From Clostridia bacterium (GTDB lineage: Bacteria; Bacillota; Clostridia; Christensenellales; CAG-138), in the NCBI GenBank assembly GCA_017541305.1, contig JAFXZJ010000016.1, forward strand, positions 22,129-86,128: DNA of 64,000 bases, given 5' to 3'. Each line of letters begins with the position of its first letter. The stretch's first letter is position 1. A program made the translations under genes and the position numbers. The notes under the pieces were generated by a model. It was not told where the DNA came from, searched no databases, and was given only the letters and a program-made list of their open reading frames with translations. Below are positions 8,000 to 15,962 of this stretch, one piece after another.

Positions 8000-9466
8000 T
8001 TATCCGTTTATCGAATCGAGCACGCTCATAATAAGCCCCGGCAGATCCCATCCGCCGTTAACGGGGGCTTCCGCCGTGATCCTCACCGCGCAGCCGCCCG
8101 CCAGCACGAACGCCTCGAAATGCTCGTACTCGCCGTCGGAGCACTCCCTTATCAGCTCCCTTGAGAAGCCGTCGAGCGGACGGAACTCCGCCGCCTCCCC
8201 ATCGAATAAGCCCGCGATCCGATCCTTATGCTCCGCGGGGACTATATCAACGTGCACGTCGGGGAAGTCATCGCCCTGCGGCCTGAATATCAGCTCCGCG
8301 CACCTCACGTCGTCCTCGGTGTAAAGCGCGGCCCTTGATGCAAAGCCCTCGGGCGCGCGCTTGGGCGCCGCCGCGCCTAAAAGCGGATCGTTCACGCAGT
8401 CCAAAAGGGTCGCTTCGGGCATCTTATCGGGATCGAGGAATTCGCTCCTGCCGCGTATGAGCGAAGCGACGCCCTCGGCGGCGTCCTTATCAAGGCACAG
8501 CACGCGGCCGTTTTCAAGCCGCTGCGCCTCATACACCCACACGCAGCCGTTTTCCCACAGCACTATGTCGATCCGCATGCCGTCGGGCTTTGTGAGCCTC
8601 AGATACCCCACGCGGTCGGCGGTGGATACGCCTTCGGGGAACAGCTCGCCCTCGTCACGCCATTCGGCGGCGTCGAGCGCCGCTATGAACGCCGCCACGC
8701 TTTCGCCGTGCCCGGCGCCGATGGGCTCCCACACCTCCTCGTAATACTCCTCGGGGCTCCTGTGGAGTATCAGCTTCGAGCGGAACTCAAGCCCGTCGAA
8801 GCCCCCGAAGAAGGTCTCGAAAAGATCCGCGCCGCGCCTGTGTTCGGCGCCGAACGCGCTGTAATACACCCTAAGCCTTCCGCTGCCGTCGAGCTGACCA
8901 ACGACGTATTCGGGATCGTACCCGCGAAGGGCGTAAACGGGGCCCTTCATGCCGCCGGCGCGCTCCTTAAGGGGCATTGCGGTGTGCGCGGGCAGGCCTC
9001 CCTCGATCGCGTCGGCGGAGACCTCGGCATTGCTGTCGAAGAACCATTCCGGATCCATGACTTCGGAGACCTCGCCTATCCTTTCGCCGACGAGCGCCTG
9101 CGCGCCGTCTATCACGGATATCAGATCGTAAAACCGCGAATCATGTATCAGGTAGCGCCATTCGCTTTCCTCCGATCCGCCCTCGTCGCCCTCGGCGACG
9201 ATATCGCCGCCGTGCTCGGTGGGAAGTCCCGCGGGCTTCACGGCCTCAGTCGGCACGGGCGCCGAGGCCGCCTTGTCGTCGGCGGGCGTCTTGGGCTTCA
9301 TCACCGCCATTGTCACCGCCGCCGCGCCCAGCGCCAGAACAAGCGCCGCCGCCGCGGGCACGAGCCGGGCAAGCCTTCTTTTGGGCTTTGCCTCCATATC
9401 GCGGGCTCCGTTTATAAGCCCGTTGTCTATATCGCCTATGGATTCCAAAAATTCCCTGCTGTTCAT
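8000..9466 (-). CDS. Putative membrane-anchored anti-sigma factor paired with the upstream ECF sigma
   Basis: 488 residues. The short cytoplasmic N-terminus contains ESIGDIDNGLI, a motif shared with the other anti-sigma candidates in this window. One membrane segment (about 33-55, LVPAAAALVLALGAAAVTMA) follows, then a large extracellular part of unknown fold with Ala/Pro/Thr linkers. The gene starts 13 nt after the sigma gene, the usual sigma/anti-sigma arrangement. The inference is from topology and position; there is no family match I can name for the outer domain. The ATG at 9466 follows AAAGGAG. Confidence 0.6.
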   Translation of the reverse strand: MNSREFLESIGDIDNGLINGARDMEAKPKRRLARLVPAAAALVLALGAAAVTMAVMKPKTPADDKAASAPVPTEAVKPAGLPTEHGGDIVAEGDEGGSEESEWRYLIHDSRFYDLISVIDGAQALVGERIGEVSEVMDPEWFFDSNAEVSADAIEGGLPAHTAMPLKERAGGMKGPVYALRGYDPEYVVGQLDGSGRLRVYYSAFGAEHRRGADLFETFFGGFDGLEFRSKLILHRSPEEYYEEVWEPIGAGHGESVAAFIAALDAAEWRDEGELFPEGVSTADRVGYLRLTKPDGMRIDIVLWENGCVWVYEAQRLENGRVLCLDKDAAEGVASLIRGRSEFLDPDKMPEATLLDCVNDPLLGAAAPKRAPEGFASRAALYTEDDVRCAELIFRPQGDDFPDVHVDIVPAEHKDRIAGLFDGEAAEFRPLDGFSRELIRECSDGEYEHFEAFVLAGGCAVRITAEAPVNGGWDLPGLIMSVLDSING

Positions 9467-9479
9467 TATGATCGCTCCT

Positions 9480-10040
9480 TTATACTTCGAATCCTTCTTT
9501 TTCCAGATACTTTTTCGGCTCCCCGCGCAGGCGCGAAAGCTGCATCTTGACCGCGCCGGCGCTCCTGCCGGTCAGCTCGCCTATCCTTTCAGCCGAATCG
9601 AAAAACCAGTAGCGCCTTATAAAAACGTTCCGCTTCTCCTCGGGAAGGCCCTCGAGGAAGGCGTTGAGCGCGTTCCCCAGCGCCCGCGATTCCACCTCGT
9701 TCTGCACGTCGGCCGACGAGGGCAGGCATTCCTCAAGCTCCCTCGTCAGCTCCGTCTGCGGAGCCGAGCGCTTTGCCGCGCGCTCCTTTTCGGCGCGGTT
9801 GATCGCGATGCAGCGCGTGATGCGGCCGAGATAGGCAAACAGATAGTCATACGGTCTGTTCGGCGGTATGCGGTTCCAAGCGGCAAGCAGCGCGTCGTTC
9901 ACGCATTCCTCCGCGAACCCCTCGTCGCCCAAAGCGCCGAACGCGATCCTTTTAAGCTTCGCCCCGTACTTATCCTGTGCGAGCGATATCGCCGTTTCGT
10001 CCCTTTGCAGGAACAAGTCCACAATTTTGCCGTCGTCCAA
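9480..10040 (-). CDS. ECF-type RNA polymerase sigma factor, TTG start
   Basis: 186 residues with sigma region 2 (about 1-85, including EECVNDALLAAWNRIPP and the YLFAYLGRITR helix) and region 4 (about 125-180, LPEEKRNVFIRRYWFFDS then a helix-turn-helix). The linker has the signature RELEECLP seen in the other ECF factors here. It directs polymerase to a small regulon, probably released when the following membrane protein senses its signal. The TTG at 10040 has GGAGGG 8 nt upstream. An extended -10 (TGATATAAT) lies at 10083-10091. The mobile element inserted about 45 bp further upstream. Confidence 0.87.
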   Translation of the reverse strand: MDDGKIVDLFLQRDETAISLAQDKYGAKLKRIAFGALGDEGFAEECVNDALLAAWNRIPPNRPYDYLFAYLGRITRCIAINRAEKERAAKRSAPQTELTRELEECLPSSADVQNEVESRALGNALNAFLEGLPEEKRNVFIRRYWFFDSAERIGELTGRSAGAVKMQLSRLRGEPKKYLEKEGFEV

Positions 10041-10082
10041 GGAAGCGTCCCTCCTTTTCGTTATTCAAAAGGCCTTTCACCC

Positions 10083-10091
10083 ATTATATCA
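10083..10091 (-). promoter_or_regulatory. Extended -10 promoter of the ECF sigma gene
   Basis: Minus strand TGATATAAT, an extended -10 with a perfect TATAAT (10083-10088). No good -35 is visible 17 nt upstream. The element's left boundary at 10132 leaves this site intact. Confidence 0.5.
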
Positions 10092-10121
10092 GTTTTTGAC
10101 GCGCCGGGGTAACGCGAAAAA

Positions 10122-10160
10122 AGAAAAATGCCCCGATCCCGCGCTCCTGATAAGGAAGCA
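10122..10160. other. attL: left junction of the element
   Basis: Chromosomal half-site GAAAAATGC (10123-10131), core CCCGAT (10132-10137), element half-site GCGCTCC (10141-10147) and ATAAGGAAG (10150-10158). The element half-site is the reverse complement of the one at attR, as expected for the two arms of an attP cut in its centre. Confidence 0.75.
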
Positions 10161-10202
10161 ATCCGAATCAGATAGTAGCGCACAGGAAAAGGCAAAGGAA
10201 TT

Positions 10203-10245
10203 CCGAGATAAGCATTACGCTTGTCTCGGTTTTCTTTTTGAGAAA
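10203..10245 (+). terminator. Terminator just inside the element's left end
   Basis: CCGAGATAAGC (10203-10213) pairs with GCTTGTCTCGG (10219-10229), with one mismatch in an 11-bp stem, followed by TTTTCTTTTT. It may shield the element from outside transcription. The rest of 10138-10318 shows no gene. Confidence 0.75.
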
Positions 10246-10318
10246 AACATCTCGCACATTCGTCAAATTCAATTCGGTCTGCTATTATGTTCTCAGAAAG
10301 ACTAAGGAGGATGTGACT

Positions 10319-10609
10319 ATGCGGACCGTTTTCAAAATACTGCTTGTCCTGCTATGGCTGCTGCTCACGATACTAAAGCTCATATTCAAACTCACGGAAG
10401 GTGCAGCGGCTTTTGTACTTGCGATCGGCGGAGGCCTGCTGCTCGTGTACGACCTGTTTCTGATTATCATCGGCAGCGGCTCAAAAGAGCTTATGCTTCA
10501 TCTGCTCATGATTGGAGCGTTACTGATCGCCGTTCCGTTCCTCGCGGGAATAATGACCGGCTTACTTGAAGCAGCGCAGGAACCCATCAAAGAATTCTTA
10601 GAATCATAG
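10319..10609 (+). CDS. Small integral membrane protein of the mobile element
   Basis: 96 residues, almost all hydrophobic, with about three membrane segments (5-22, 27-50, 57-80) and a charged tail (AAQEPIKEFLES). AAGGAGG ends 8 nt before the ATG at 10319; an earlier ATG at 10311 is followed at once by a stop codon. Similar small hydrophobic proteins occur next to tnpV-type genes in clostridial mobile elements, but I cannot give it a function. It is separated from tnpV by 12 nt and probably shares its transcript. Confidence 0.6.
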   Translation: MRTVFKILLVLLWLLLTILKLIFKLTEGAAAFVLAIGGGLLLVYDLFLIIIGSGSKELMLHLLMIGALLIAVPFLAGIMTGLLEAAQEPIKEFLES

Positions 10610-10621
10610 GAGGATACACAC

Positions 10622-10972
10622 ATGGACATCACTTACTCAAAACGCGAAGACTATTACTATCCCGACCTGACTCTCCCTCCCCAGACAATCGGGGATATCG
10701 GTCGTTTCGGACGAATGCGAAAGAAATATTTGAAGGAGCATCAGCCGGACACCTTCGCATTGATGCTGATGGAGAACATTCTGATGCAGCACCTCATCGA
10801 CATCGACCACCAAGCCAATGAGCAGATCGACCTCATTACCTCCCAGCTCGCCCGTGCCGAGGGCGTGACCGAAGAGCTGAAAGCCCGCGATCAGCTTGGC
10901 TGGATACAGGCGATGAACTCCAATAGGGCACGAGCGGAGGAGACGGTCATCCGAGAAATAGTACTCAAGTAG
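10622..10972 (+). CDS. tnpV: Transposon-encoded protein TnpV
   Basis: 116 residues matching the TnpV family of Tn4451-like elements: IPNLTLPEQ-type start (here YYYPDLTLPPQ), IGRFGRMRKKYLKEHQP, a central helix of about 50 residues, and LGWIQAMNSNRARAEE near the end. TnpV has been proposed to help excision, but its role is not settled. A GGAGG site (10608-10612) precedes the ATG. Together with tnpW and the serine recombinase it marks this element type. Confidence 0.85.
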   Translation: MDITYSKREDYYYPDLTLPPQTIGDIGRFGRMRKKYLKEHQPDTFALMLMENILMQHLIDIDHQANEQIDLITSQLARAEGVTEELKARDQLGWIQAMNSNRARAEETVIREIVLK

Positions 10973-11006
10973 CAACTGACTTGACGAAAAGAATTATCCA
11001 CTTATG

Positions 11007-11038
11007 AAAGCGATGGACTTCAAGCTCCATCGCTTTTT
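11007..11038 (+). terminator. Terminator after tnpV
   Basis: A 10-bp perfect stem (AAGCGATGGA at 11008-11017, TCCATCGCTT at 11026-11035) is followed by TTT. It separates the mobility genes from the defence cassette. Confidence 0.85.
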
Positions 11039-11069
11039 GCTATTCTGCCTACAAACATCTTTCGTTGTC

Positions 11070-11098
11070 TTGAAAACGAAGGAAGAAAATGCTATATT
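11070..11098 (+). promoter_or_regulatory. Promoter of the nuclease-helicase-PIN cassette
   Basis: TTGAAA (11070-11075), 17 nt, TATATT (11093-11098). The predicted start lies near 11105, leaving a 90-nt leader before the first gene. Confidence 0.65.
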
Positions 11099-11195
11099 AT
11101 TTGGAGCATAGAACCAAGCTGTTTCAATCTCGCTTTGGATCAAGGCGGCATAATTCTGATTGTCCTTAGGAATAGGCAAAAGGGAGGCAGAGCAA

Positions 11196-12812
11196 ATGAC
11201 CATAAAAAAACTTGTTGTTAAGAACTATAAACTGCTTAAGGATAGCGTAATCAAACTAAACCCAAAGATTAACATCTTTGTCGGTGATAATGATGCCGGG
11301 AAGAGTACGCTCCTTGATGCGCTTTCAATTGCAACTACTGGGAAACTGAACGGAATAGCTTTTGATCGTCAGCTTAAAGCAAACCTATTCAACAGAGATA
11401 TACGCGATGAATTCATTGCTGATATGGCACTCGGGCTTAACCCAGCGCCCCCACGAATTATAATTGAAGCGTACTTTGATGGCGATCCCATTTACCAGGG
11501 AACTGAAAACGAATTATCCGAAGATGCCGCTGGCATTCGTGTGGTAGTTGATATTCTCGACTCAAACACAGAGGCATATAGGCAAATGTTGTCTGAAAGA
11601 AAAGTCAAAGACATTCCGGTCGAGCTTTATGGTGTCACTTACCACTATTTTAGCGGAGCCACCGTTTCTTTCCGGTTATCCCCCTTTAAATGTATAACCA
11701 TTGATACAACACGAAAAGAATACGCTGGAATTGTCGATCATTTTGTTTCAGACAGCATCTCTGATAATTTAACCGAAGACGAACTGACCAATCTTGCTGT
11801 GGCATATAATGCAAGCAGAAGACAATTCCGAGAAAATGATGTGGTTCAAAAGCTTAATGATGCTGTAAAAACAAGCACGATAATAAAAGGCCGAACTGTA
11901 TCTCTTGACTTGCGGGAAGACGATGTCAATGCATGGAAGAAACAAATGTCCATTGTAGTCGATGAAATACCTTTCGAGCAAATTGGTTTTGGAACGCAAA
12001 ACAGCATCAAAATAGAACTTGCTCTTAGAAATGCGGATAATCAAGCTAATGTTGTCCTTATGGAAGAGCCAGAAAACAATCTCTCTTTCTCAAACATGAC
12101 TCGTCTTGTAAAACATGTTGTACAATCTTCTGATAAGCAGGTTTTTATATCTACCCATAACAGCTATATCGCCAATAAACTCGATTTGGGTAATGTTATT
12201 CTTGTTCGCGATGGACAGGTGCAATCATACGGTGATTTGCCAGCAGAAACAAAGCGTTACTTTACAAAACTGCCTGGTTATGATACCTTGCGCTTTGCTT
12301 TGGCGACAAGAGTTGTTTTAGTAGAAGGGCCAACCGATGATCTGATTATTCAACGCGCTTATAAGGATAAATATGGGCGTCTTCCTTTCGATGATGGGAT
12401 CGATATCATTTCGGTAGGCTCTTTAGCATTCAAACGTTTTGCAGATATAGCAAATTTAATCGGCAAGGACGTTGTGATTGTCACCGATAACGACGGAGAT
12501 ATCGACAAAAATATACGAAAAAAGTATGCTGAGTACATCGAACACGACAATTTGCACTTCTACTACGAAGAGAACGAGCATCTTAACACTATTGAGCCGA
12601 GCGTGCTTGCTGTAAACTGCGACGGTGATCAACCTCATATGGCGTTCAAATCCATAATATCCAAAGACGGGTCTCTTGAGTCCAGAGACTATACAGGAAT
12701 TCTTGATTTTATGAAAGGGAATAAGGTTGAATGGGCATTCAGAGTTTTTGAGTCTGAAAGCTCTATTTGCTACCCCCAGTACATTCAGGATGCCATCAAT
12801 TTCTTTGAATAA
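11196..12812 (+). CDS. OLD-family ATPase/TOPRIM nuclease (GajA-like)
   Basis: 538 residues. The N-terminal ABC/SMC-type ATPase has Walker A GDNDAGKS (30-37), signature-like GFGTQNSIKI (264-273), Walker B VVLMEEPENN (286-295) and the H-loop FISTHNSY (317-324). The C-terminal TOPRIM domain has LVEGPTDD (375-382, E377) and VTDNDGD (429-435, D431/D433). This is the domain order of OLD nucleases and GajA of the Gabija anti-phage system, where the protein nicks DNA and ATP binding holds it inactive. The ATG at 11196 follows AGGGAGG. The gene is strikingly AT-rich against its surroundings and overlaps the helicase gene by 23 nt. Confidence 0.85.
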   Translation: MTIKKLVVKNYKLLKDSVIKLNPKINIFVGDNDAGKSTLLDALSIATTGKLNGIAFDRQLKANLFNRDIRDEFIADMALGLNPAPPRIIIEAYFDGDPIYQGTENELSEDAAGIRVVVDILDSNTEAYRQMLSERKVKDIPVELYGVTYHYFSGATVSFRLSPFKCITIDTTRKEYAGIVDHFVSDSISDNLTEDELTNLAVAYNASRRQFRENDVVQKLNDAVKTSTIIKGRTVSLDLREDDVNAWKKQMSIVVDEIPFEQIGFGTQNSIKIELALRNADNQANVVLMEEPENNLSFSNMTRLVKHVVQSSDKQVFISTHNSYIANKLDLGNVILVRDGQVQSYGDLPAETKRYFTKLPGYDTLRFALATRVVLVEGPTDDLIIQRAYKDKYGRLPFDDGIDIISVGSLAFKRFADIANLIGKDVVIVTDNDGDIDKNIRKKYAEYIEHDNLHFYYEENEHLNTIEPSVLAVNCDGDQPHMAFKSIISKDGSLESRDYTGILDFMKGNKVEWAFRVFESESSICYPQYIQDAINFFE

Positions 12813-13932
12813 CATTGCAAAAATGTCGGCCGCGGGCTCAGGCAAGACATATGATATCTGTAATAGTGCACTGGAACAGGCAAGGTCTGGTAACAGAGTT
12901 CTAATAACAACTTATACAAACCGTGGTGCTGAATCTGTACGAAACGAAATACGGCTGCAAAATGACGGGGTTTTGCATCCCCTTGTTATTGTGAAAACAT
13001 GGTATGTCTTCATGCTGTCAGAATTGATAAAACCATATCAAAGATACTTAACACAAAGAGTTGGGGGAGTTAAGGGATTTGATTATTCACAGTCATACGG
13101 CTACATAAATTATGCAAAGGCTGGTACCATCAGAAGGTATCTTACTGATTCTAAAAACGTGCGTTCTAACGAAGGAGCATCCTTGGCGTGCTTGCTGAAT
13201 TCACTAAGTAACGGTAAGGTTATTACCCGATTGGAGATGGTCTATTCCACCATTTTCTTTGATGAAATACAGGATATGGTTGGAGATGATTTAGAAATTA
13301 TCCGTTTGCTTATCAACTCCTCAATTGGAGTTGTGTTTTGTGGAGATAACAAGCAGGCAACATTTAGTACACATAACACAAAGAAAAACAAAGGAAAGAC
13401 TGGGAAAAACATTTGGCAGTTCTTCTCTGAGATGGAAAAGAATGGTTCTGTCATAGTTGAAAGAAACCTTTCGAGTCGAAGATTCAACCAACAAATATGT
13501 TGCTTTGCAAACAGCATATTCCCTGTTGGAGAGCCCATAACTACTATTATGACAGACCAAACAGACCATGATGGTGTTTTCCTTATTGCAGTCTCTGATG
13601 TATCTGCTTATCTCGCTGCTTACTCCCCTCAAGTTTTGCGGTATGATAAAACATTTGATAACTATGGACGATTTGCTGTGAACTTCGGGGCTTGCAAGGG
13701 TGAAACCTATGAACGAGTTTTAATTGTCCCAAATGGCCCGCTTACGGATTTCGTAATGAAAGGAACAGTCCTTTCCTCTCCCGAAAAATACTATGTTGCT
13801 GTCACTAGACCCAAATACAGTATTGCTATTGCTTTTAAGAAATTACCTAAGGCATTGAACGGCTACGAGGAAACTATGATTGCATGTGGAAACACATCAA
13901 TTCGTGCGCTAAAATATATCATCTCTGATTAA
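12790..13932 (+). CDS. Compact UvrD/PcrA-like helicase (GajB-like)
   Basis: 380 residues with superfamily 1 motifs: I SAAGSGKT (13-20), Ia TTYTNRGAESV (40-50), II FFDEIQD (156-162), III CGDNKQATF (184-192), IV RNLSSRRFNQQI (225-236), V FGACKGETYERV (299-310) and VI YVAVTRPKYS (335-344). It is clearly shorter than typical UvrD (about 700) and than the GajB proteins I know of (near 500), so accessory subdomains are reduced. The start at 12790 gives an N-terminus immediately before motif I and overlaps the end of the nuclease gene, so translation is probably coupled. Expected role: act with the OLD nuclease on invading DNA. Confidence 0.82.
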   Translation: MPSISLNNIAKMSAAGSGKTYDICNSALEQARSGNRVLITTYTNRGAESVRNEIRLQNDGVLHPLVIVKTWYVFMLSELIKPYQRYLTQRVGGVKGFDYSQSYGYINYAKAGTIRRYLTDSKNVRSNEGASLACLLNSLSNGKVITRLEMVYSTIFFDEIQDMVGDDLEIIRLLINSSIGVVFCGDNKQATFSTHNTKKNKGKTGKNIWQFFSEMEKNGSVIVERNLSSRRFNQQICCFANSIFPVGEPITTIMTDQTDHDGVFLIAVSDVSAYLAAYSPQVLRYDKTFDNYGRFAVNFGACKGETYERVLIVPNGPLTDFVMKGTVLSSPEKYYVAVTRPKYSIAIAFKKLPKALNGYEETMIACGNTSIRALKYIISD

Positions 13933-13953
13933 AACAAGAAAGGAAATGAAAAA

Positions 13954-15327
13954 ATGTCAATTAAAGACCTGCTGGAAACTCACATAGTTGTGCTTGACAC
14001 TAATGTTCTGTTGAATACATATAGGTACTCACCAGAGTTTTCGGAGTTCGCATTGGAATGCATAAAAGCTGTAGCAGAACATGTAGTCCTTCCTGCAACG
14101 GTATTTTTAGAGTATTCACGTCACCACCGTTCTGCTTTCGCGGAAATGGAAAAGCGCTTTCTAACAACTGTAGACGAGCCGAAAAAGCAAATTAACAATG
14201 CAAAAACCAAAATACTTGGTTCCTGCGCAAACCTTACAAGGCTTCAGTATCCCGATGTGGATTTCCTGAAAAGCTCTTTGAGTGAAAAAATGGATGCTGT
14301 TTTGAAAGTGCTGGAAAACTATTATGAAGATCATACCTCGATTGATTTGACACAGCATTATTGGAACGGTACCGATCGCCTTAACCAACTTGTTATTTCC
14401 TTATCAGTAATGCAACCACTCACACACGATGAGATTTACACGTGGTGTGATGAAGGAGAGAAGAGATATAAAAAACAGACTCCCCCAGGTTATAAAGATG
14501 CAAAAAAAGATGGAGTGCGCAAATATAGCGACTTATTTATCTGGAAAGAAATCTTGAGATATGCTAGGGCTGAAAGAAAAGACGTTATTTTTGTTACCGA
14601 CGATGTAAAGGAGGACTGGTGGGAGATAAACGGAAACGGGTCATGCTTCCATTCACAGCTATTGGACGAGTTCAAGAAAACGGGGAAGCAGATTGTTCCG
14701 ATGAAATGCAGCGCTTTCTTTTCTGACGTTTCATTGGCGTTCTCAATTGCGAAAACTGATACAGTAGAACTTGCTTTGACAATGACTGATGCAGATTATT
14801 GTGATAGAATAGCGGATCGGGTATTTGATAAAGTTGTAGTCGATCTGATGTATAATTCCGAAGACTATATAATTCAAGATTCTGCCCATATTGGAACCGA
14901 GGGGATAGATGAATGTGACATTACCTATCACGAGTTTGTTTCGGCTCACCGTGTTGATCGGGAAGAATATATGATTATCTATGAGTTCATATTCATGGTT
15001 AGGATAGAAGGTGTCTCTTATGATTATTGGGGACGTGACGATGATACCAAAGAGGTAATTTGCTCGGAGGGAAGAGATCATGTTTTTGAAGGCCCAATTT
15101 TCGTTACAGTCGAACGGCAGGTAGAATCCTTTTATGATTTTGAAGATGATGACAGTTTTGAAGCAGCAAAGATAGCAAGAGGAGAAATCAAAGAGCTTTC
15201 TTATTCAGACAGGCTTCCGGACCCCGGAGAATACGGTTACTGTCCGAACTGCGGCGATCCGCTAACGGAAAGCAACTATGCCGGAAACGGTTTCTGCATC
15301 AATTGCACAAGGAAATATGATTTTTAA
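13954..15327 (+). CDS. PIN-domain nuclease (DUF4935/PIN-like) with C-terminal zinc ribbon
   Basis: 457 residues. The N-terminal 250 form a PIN-like RNase domain: VVLDTNVLL (D15), VFLEYSRHH (E53), YSDLFIWKEIL (D193) and VIFVTDDVKEDWW (D216, D217), which is the DUF4935 pattern. The acidic set for metal binding is complete. A middle region of unknown fold (about 260-425) follows, and the end is a zinc ribbon with CPNC and CINC pairs. It lies 21 nt after the helicase, has its own AAAGGA site and shares the low GC of the cassette. PIN proteins usually cut RNA, so it may act as a toxic effector or second nuclease of the system. It is not part of two-gene Gabija. Confidence 0.75.
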   Translation: MSIKDLLETHIVVLDTNVLLNTYRYSPEFSEFALECIKAVAEHVVLPATVFLEYSRHHRSAFAEMEKRFLTTVDEPKKQINNAKTKILGSCANLTRLQYPDVDFLKSSLSEKMDAVLKVLENYYEDHTSIDLTQHYWNGTDRLNQLVISLSVMQPLTHDEIYTWCDEGEKRYKKQTPPGYKDAKKDGVRKYSDLFIWKEILRYARAERKDVIFVTDDVKEDWWEINGNGSCFHSQLLDEFKKTGKQIVPMKCSAFFSDVSLAFSIAKTDTVELALTMTDADYCDRIADRVFDKVVVDLMYNSEDYIIQDSAHIGTEGIDECDITYHEFVSAHRVDREEYMIIYEFIFMVRIEGVSYDYWGRDDDTKEVICSEGRDHVFEGPIFVTVERQVESFYDFEDDDSFEAAKIARGEIKELSYSDRLPDPGEYGYCPNCGDPLTESNYAGNGFCINCTRKYDF

Positions 15328-15363
15328 AAAAGCTCCACATTGAAACTTGGACTATAATAGAAT

Positions 15364-15408
15364 AAGGGCGTTGCATTAGGATAAAGCTAACTCGCAACGC
15401 CCTTTTTT
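15364..15408 (+). terminator. Terminator closing the defence cassette
   Basis: AAGGGCGTTGC (15364-15374) pairs perfectly with GCAACGCCCTT (15394-15404), followed by TTTT. It separates the cassette from locus A. Confidence 0.9.
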
Positions 15409-15503
15409 ACTATGATCGTCACACTCGTGCGAATTGTACCGTGTATAATCCGCCGGAGTATGATACAATCCCATTGTAAAGAAAAGCGGATGGAGGCGCT
15501 GAG

Positions 15504-15962
15504 TTGGACTTCGGCAGAAAAATAGCGGACGCGAGGGTAAAAGCGAATATCACTCAGCAGGAGCTTGCGGATAAGCTCTTTGTTTCGCGCGAGCTGATCT
15601 CCAAATGGGAGAACGGCCTGCGCCGTCCGAACTACGGAACTTTCCTGCAAATCGCCGACGCGCTGTCCGTCCCCGTGGAGTCGTTGATTTTGCGAGAGGA
15701 TTGCGTCTTTGAGGAGCTCGAAGCCTGCGTTCCTCCGGAGTGCGGGATTGCACGTGAGCGGCTGTCCCGGTTGATCGGTCGCTTTGCCGAGGGGCTCCCG
15801 CAGCCGGACGCGGGGATGTTCATCCGAAGATACTACCTGCTGAACTCGAACGCGGAGATAGCCAGATTCTACGGCATAAGCGAAAACAGAGTGCGAAGCA
15901 GACTATCCAGAACGGTCCAAAAGCTCAAAAAATACTTGAAGGAGGAATGCAAAAATGGATGA
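15504..15962 (+). CDS. XRE helix-turn-helix fused to sigma region 4 (no region 2), TTG start
   Basis: 152 residues. Residues 1-60 are an XRE/Cro-type domain (DARVKANITQQELADKLFVS, then RELISKWENG and LQIADALSV). Residues 70-150 align with the linker and region 4 of the ECF factors in this window: EELEACVP matches RELEECLP, FIRRYYLLNS matches FIRRYWFFDS, and ENRVRSRLSRTVQKLKKYL is the terminal HTH. Region 2, needed for core binding and -10 melting in a normal sigma, is absent. TTG at 15504 has GGAGG 7 nt upstream. It overlaps the anti-sigma-like gene by 8 nt. It may be a repressor or activator using a sigma-like tail; its role is inferred. Confidence 0.75.
   Translation: MDFGRKIADARVKANITQQELADKLFVSRELISKWENGLRRPNYGTFLQIADALSVPVESLILREDCVFEELEACVPPECGIARERLSRLIGRFAEGLPQPDAGMFIRRYYLLNSNAEIARFYGISENRVRSRLSRTVQKLKKYLKEECKNG

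Noticed and set aside
10994-11203. A 69-codon minus-strand frame upstream of the OLD nuclease gene
   Set aside because: It overlaps the terminator, promoter and ribosome site of the plus-strand cassette and has no ribosome site of its own.
11196-13932. Calling the first two genes a standard Gabija system outright
   Set aside because: The domain order fits, but the helicase is short and the PIN gene is extra. OLD nuclease/helicase pairs also occur in other defence contexts, so I call it Gabija-like only.
15504-15962. Ordinary ECF sigma factor
   Set aside because: Region 2 is absent and an XRE domain is in its place, so a plain sigma label would mislead.
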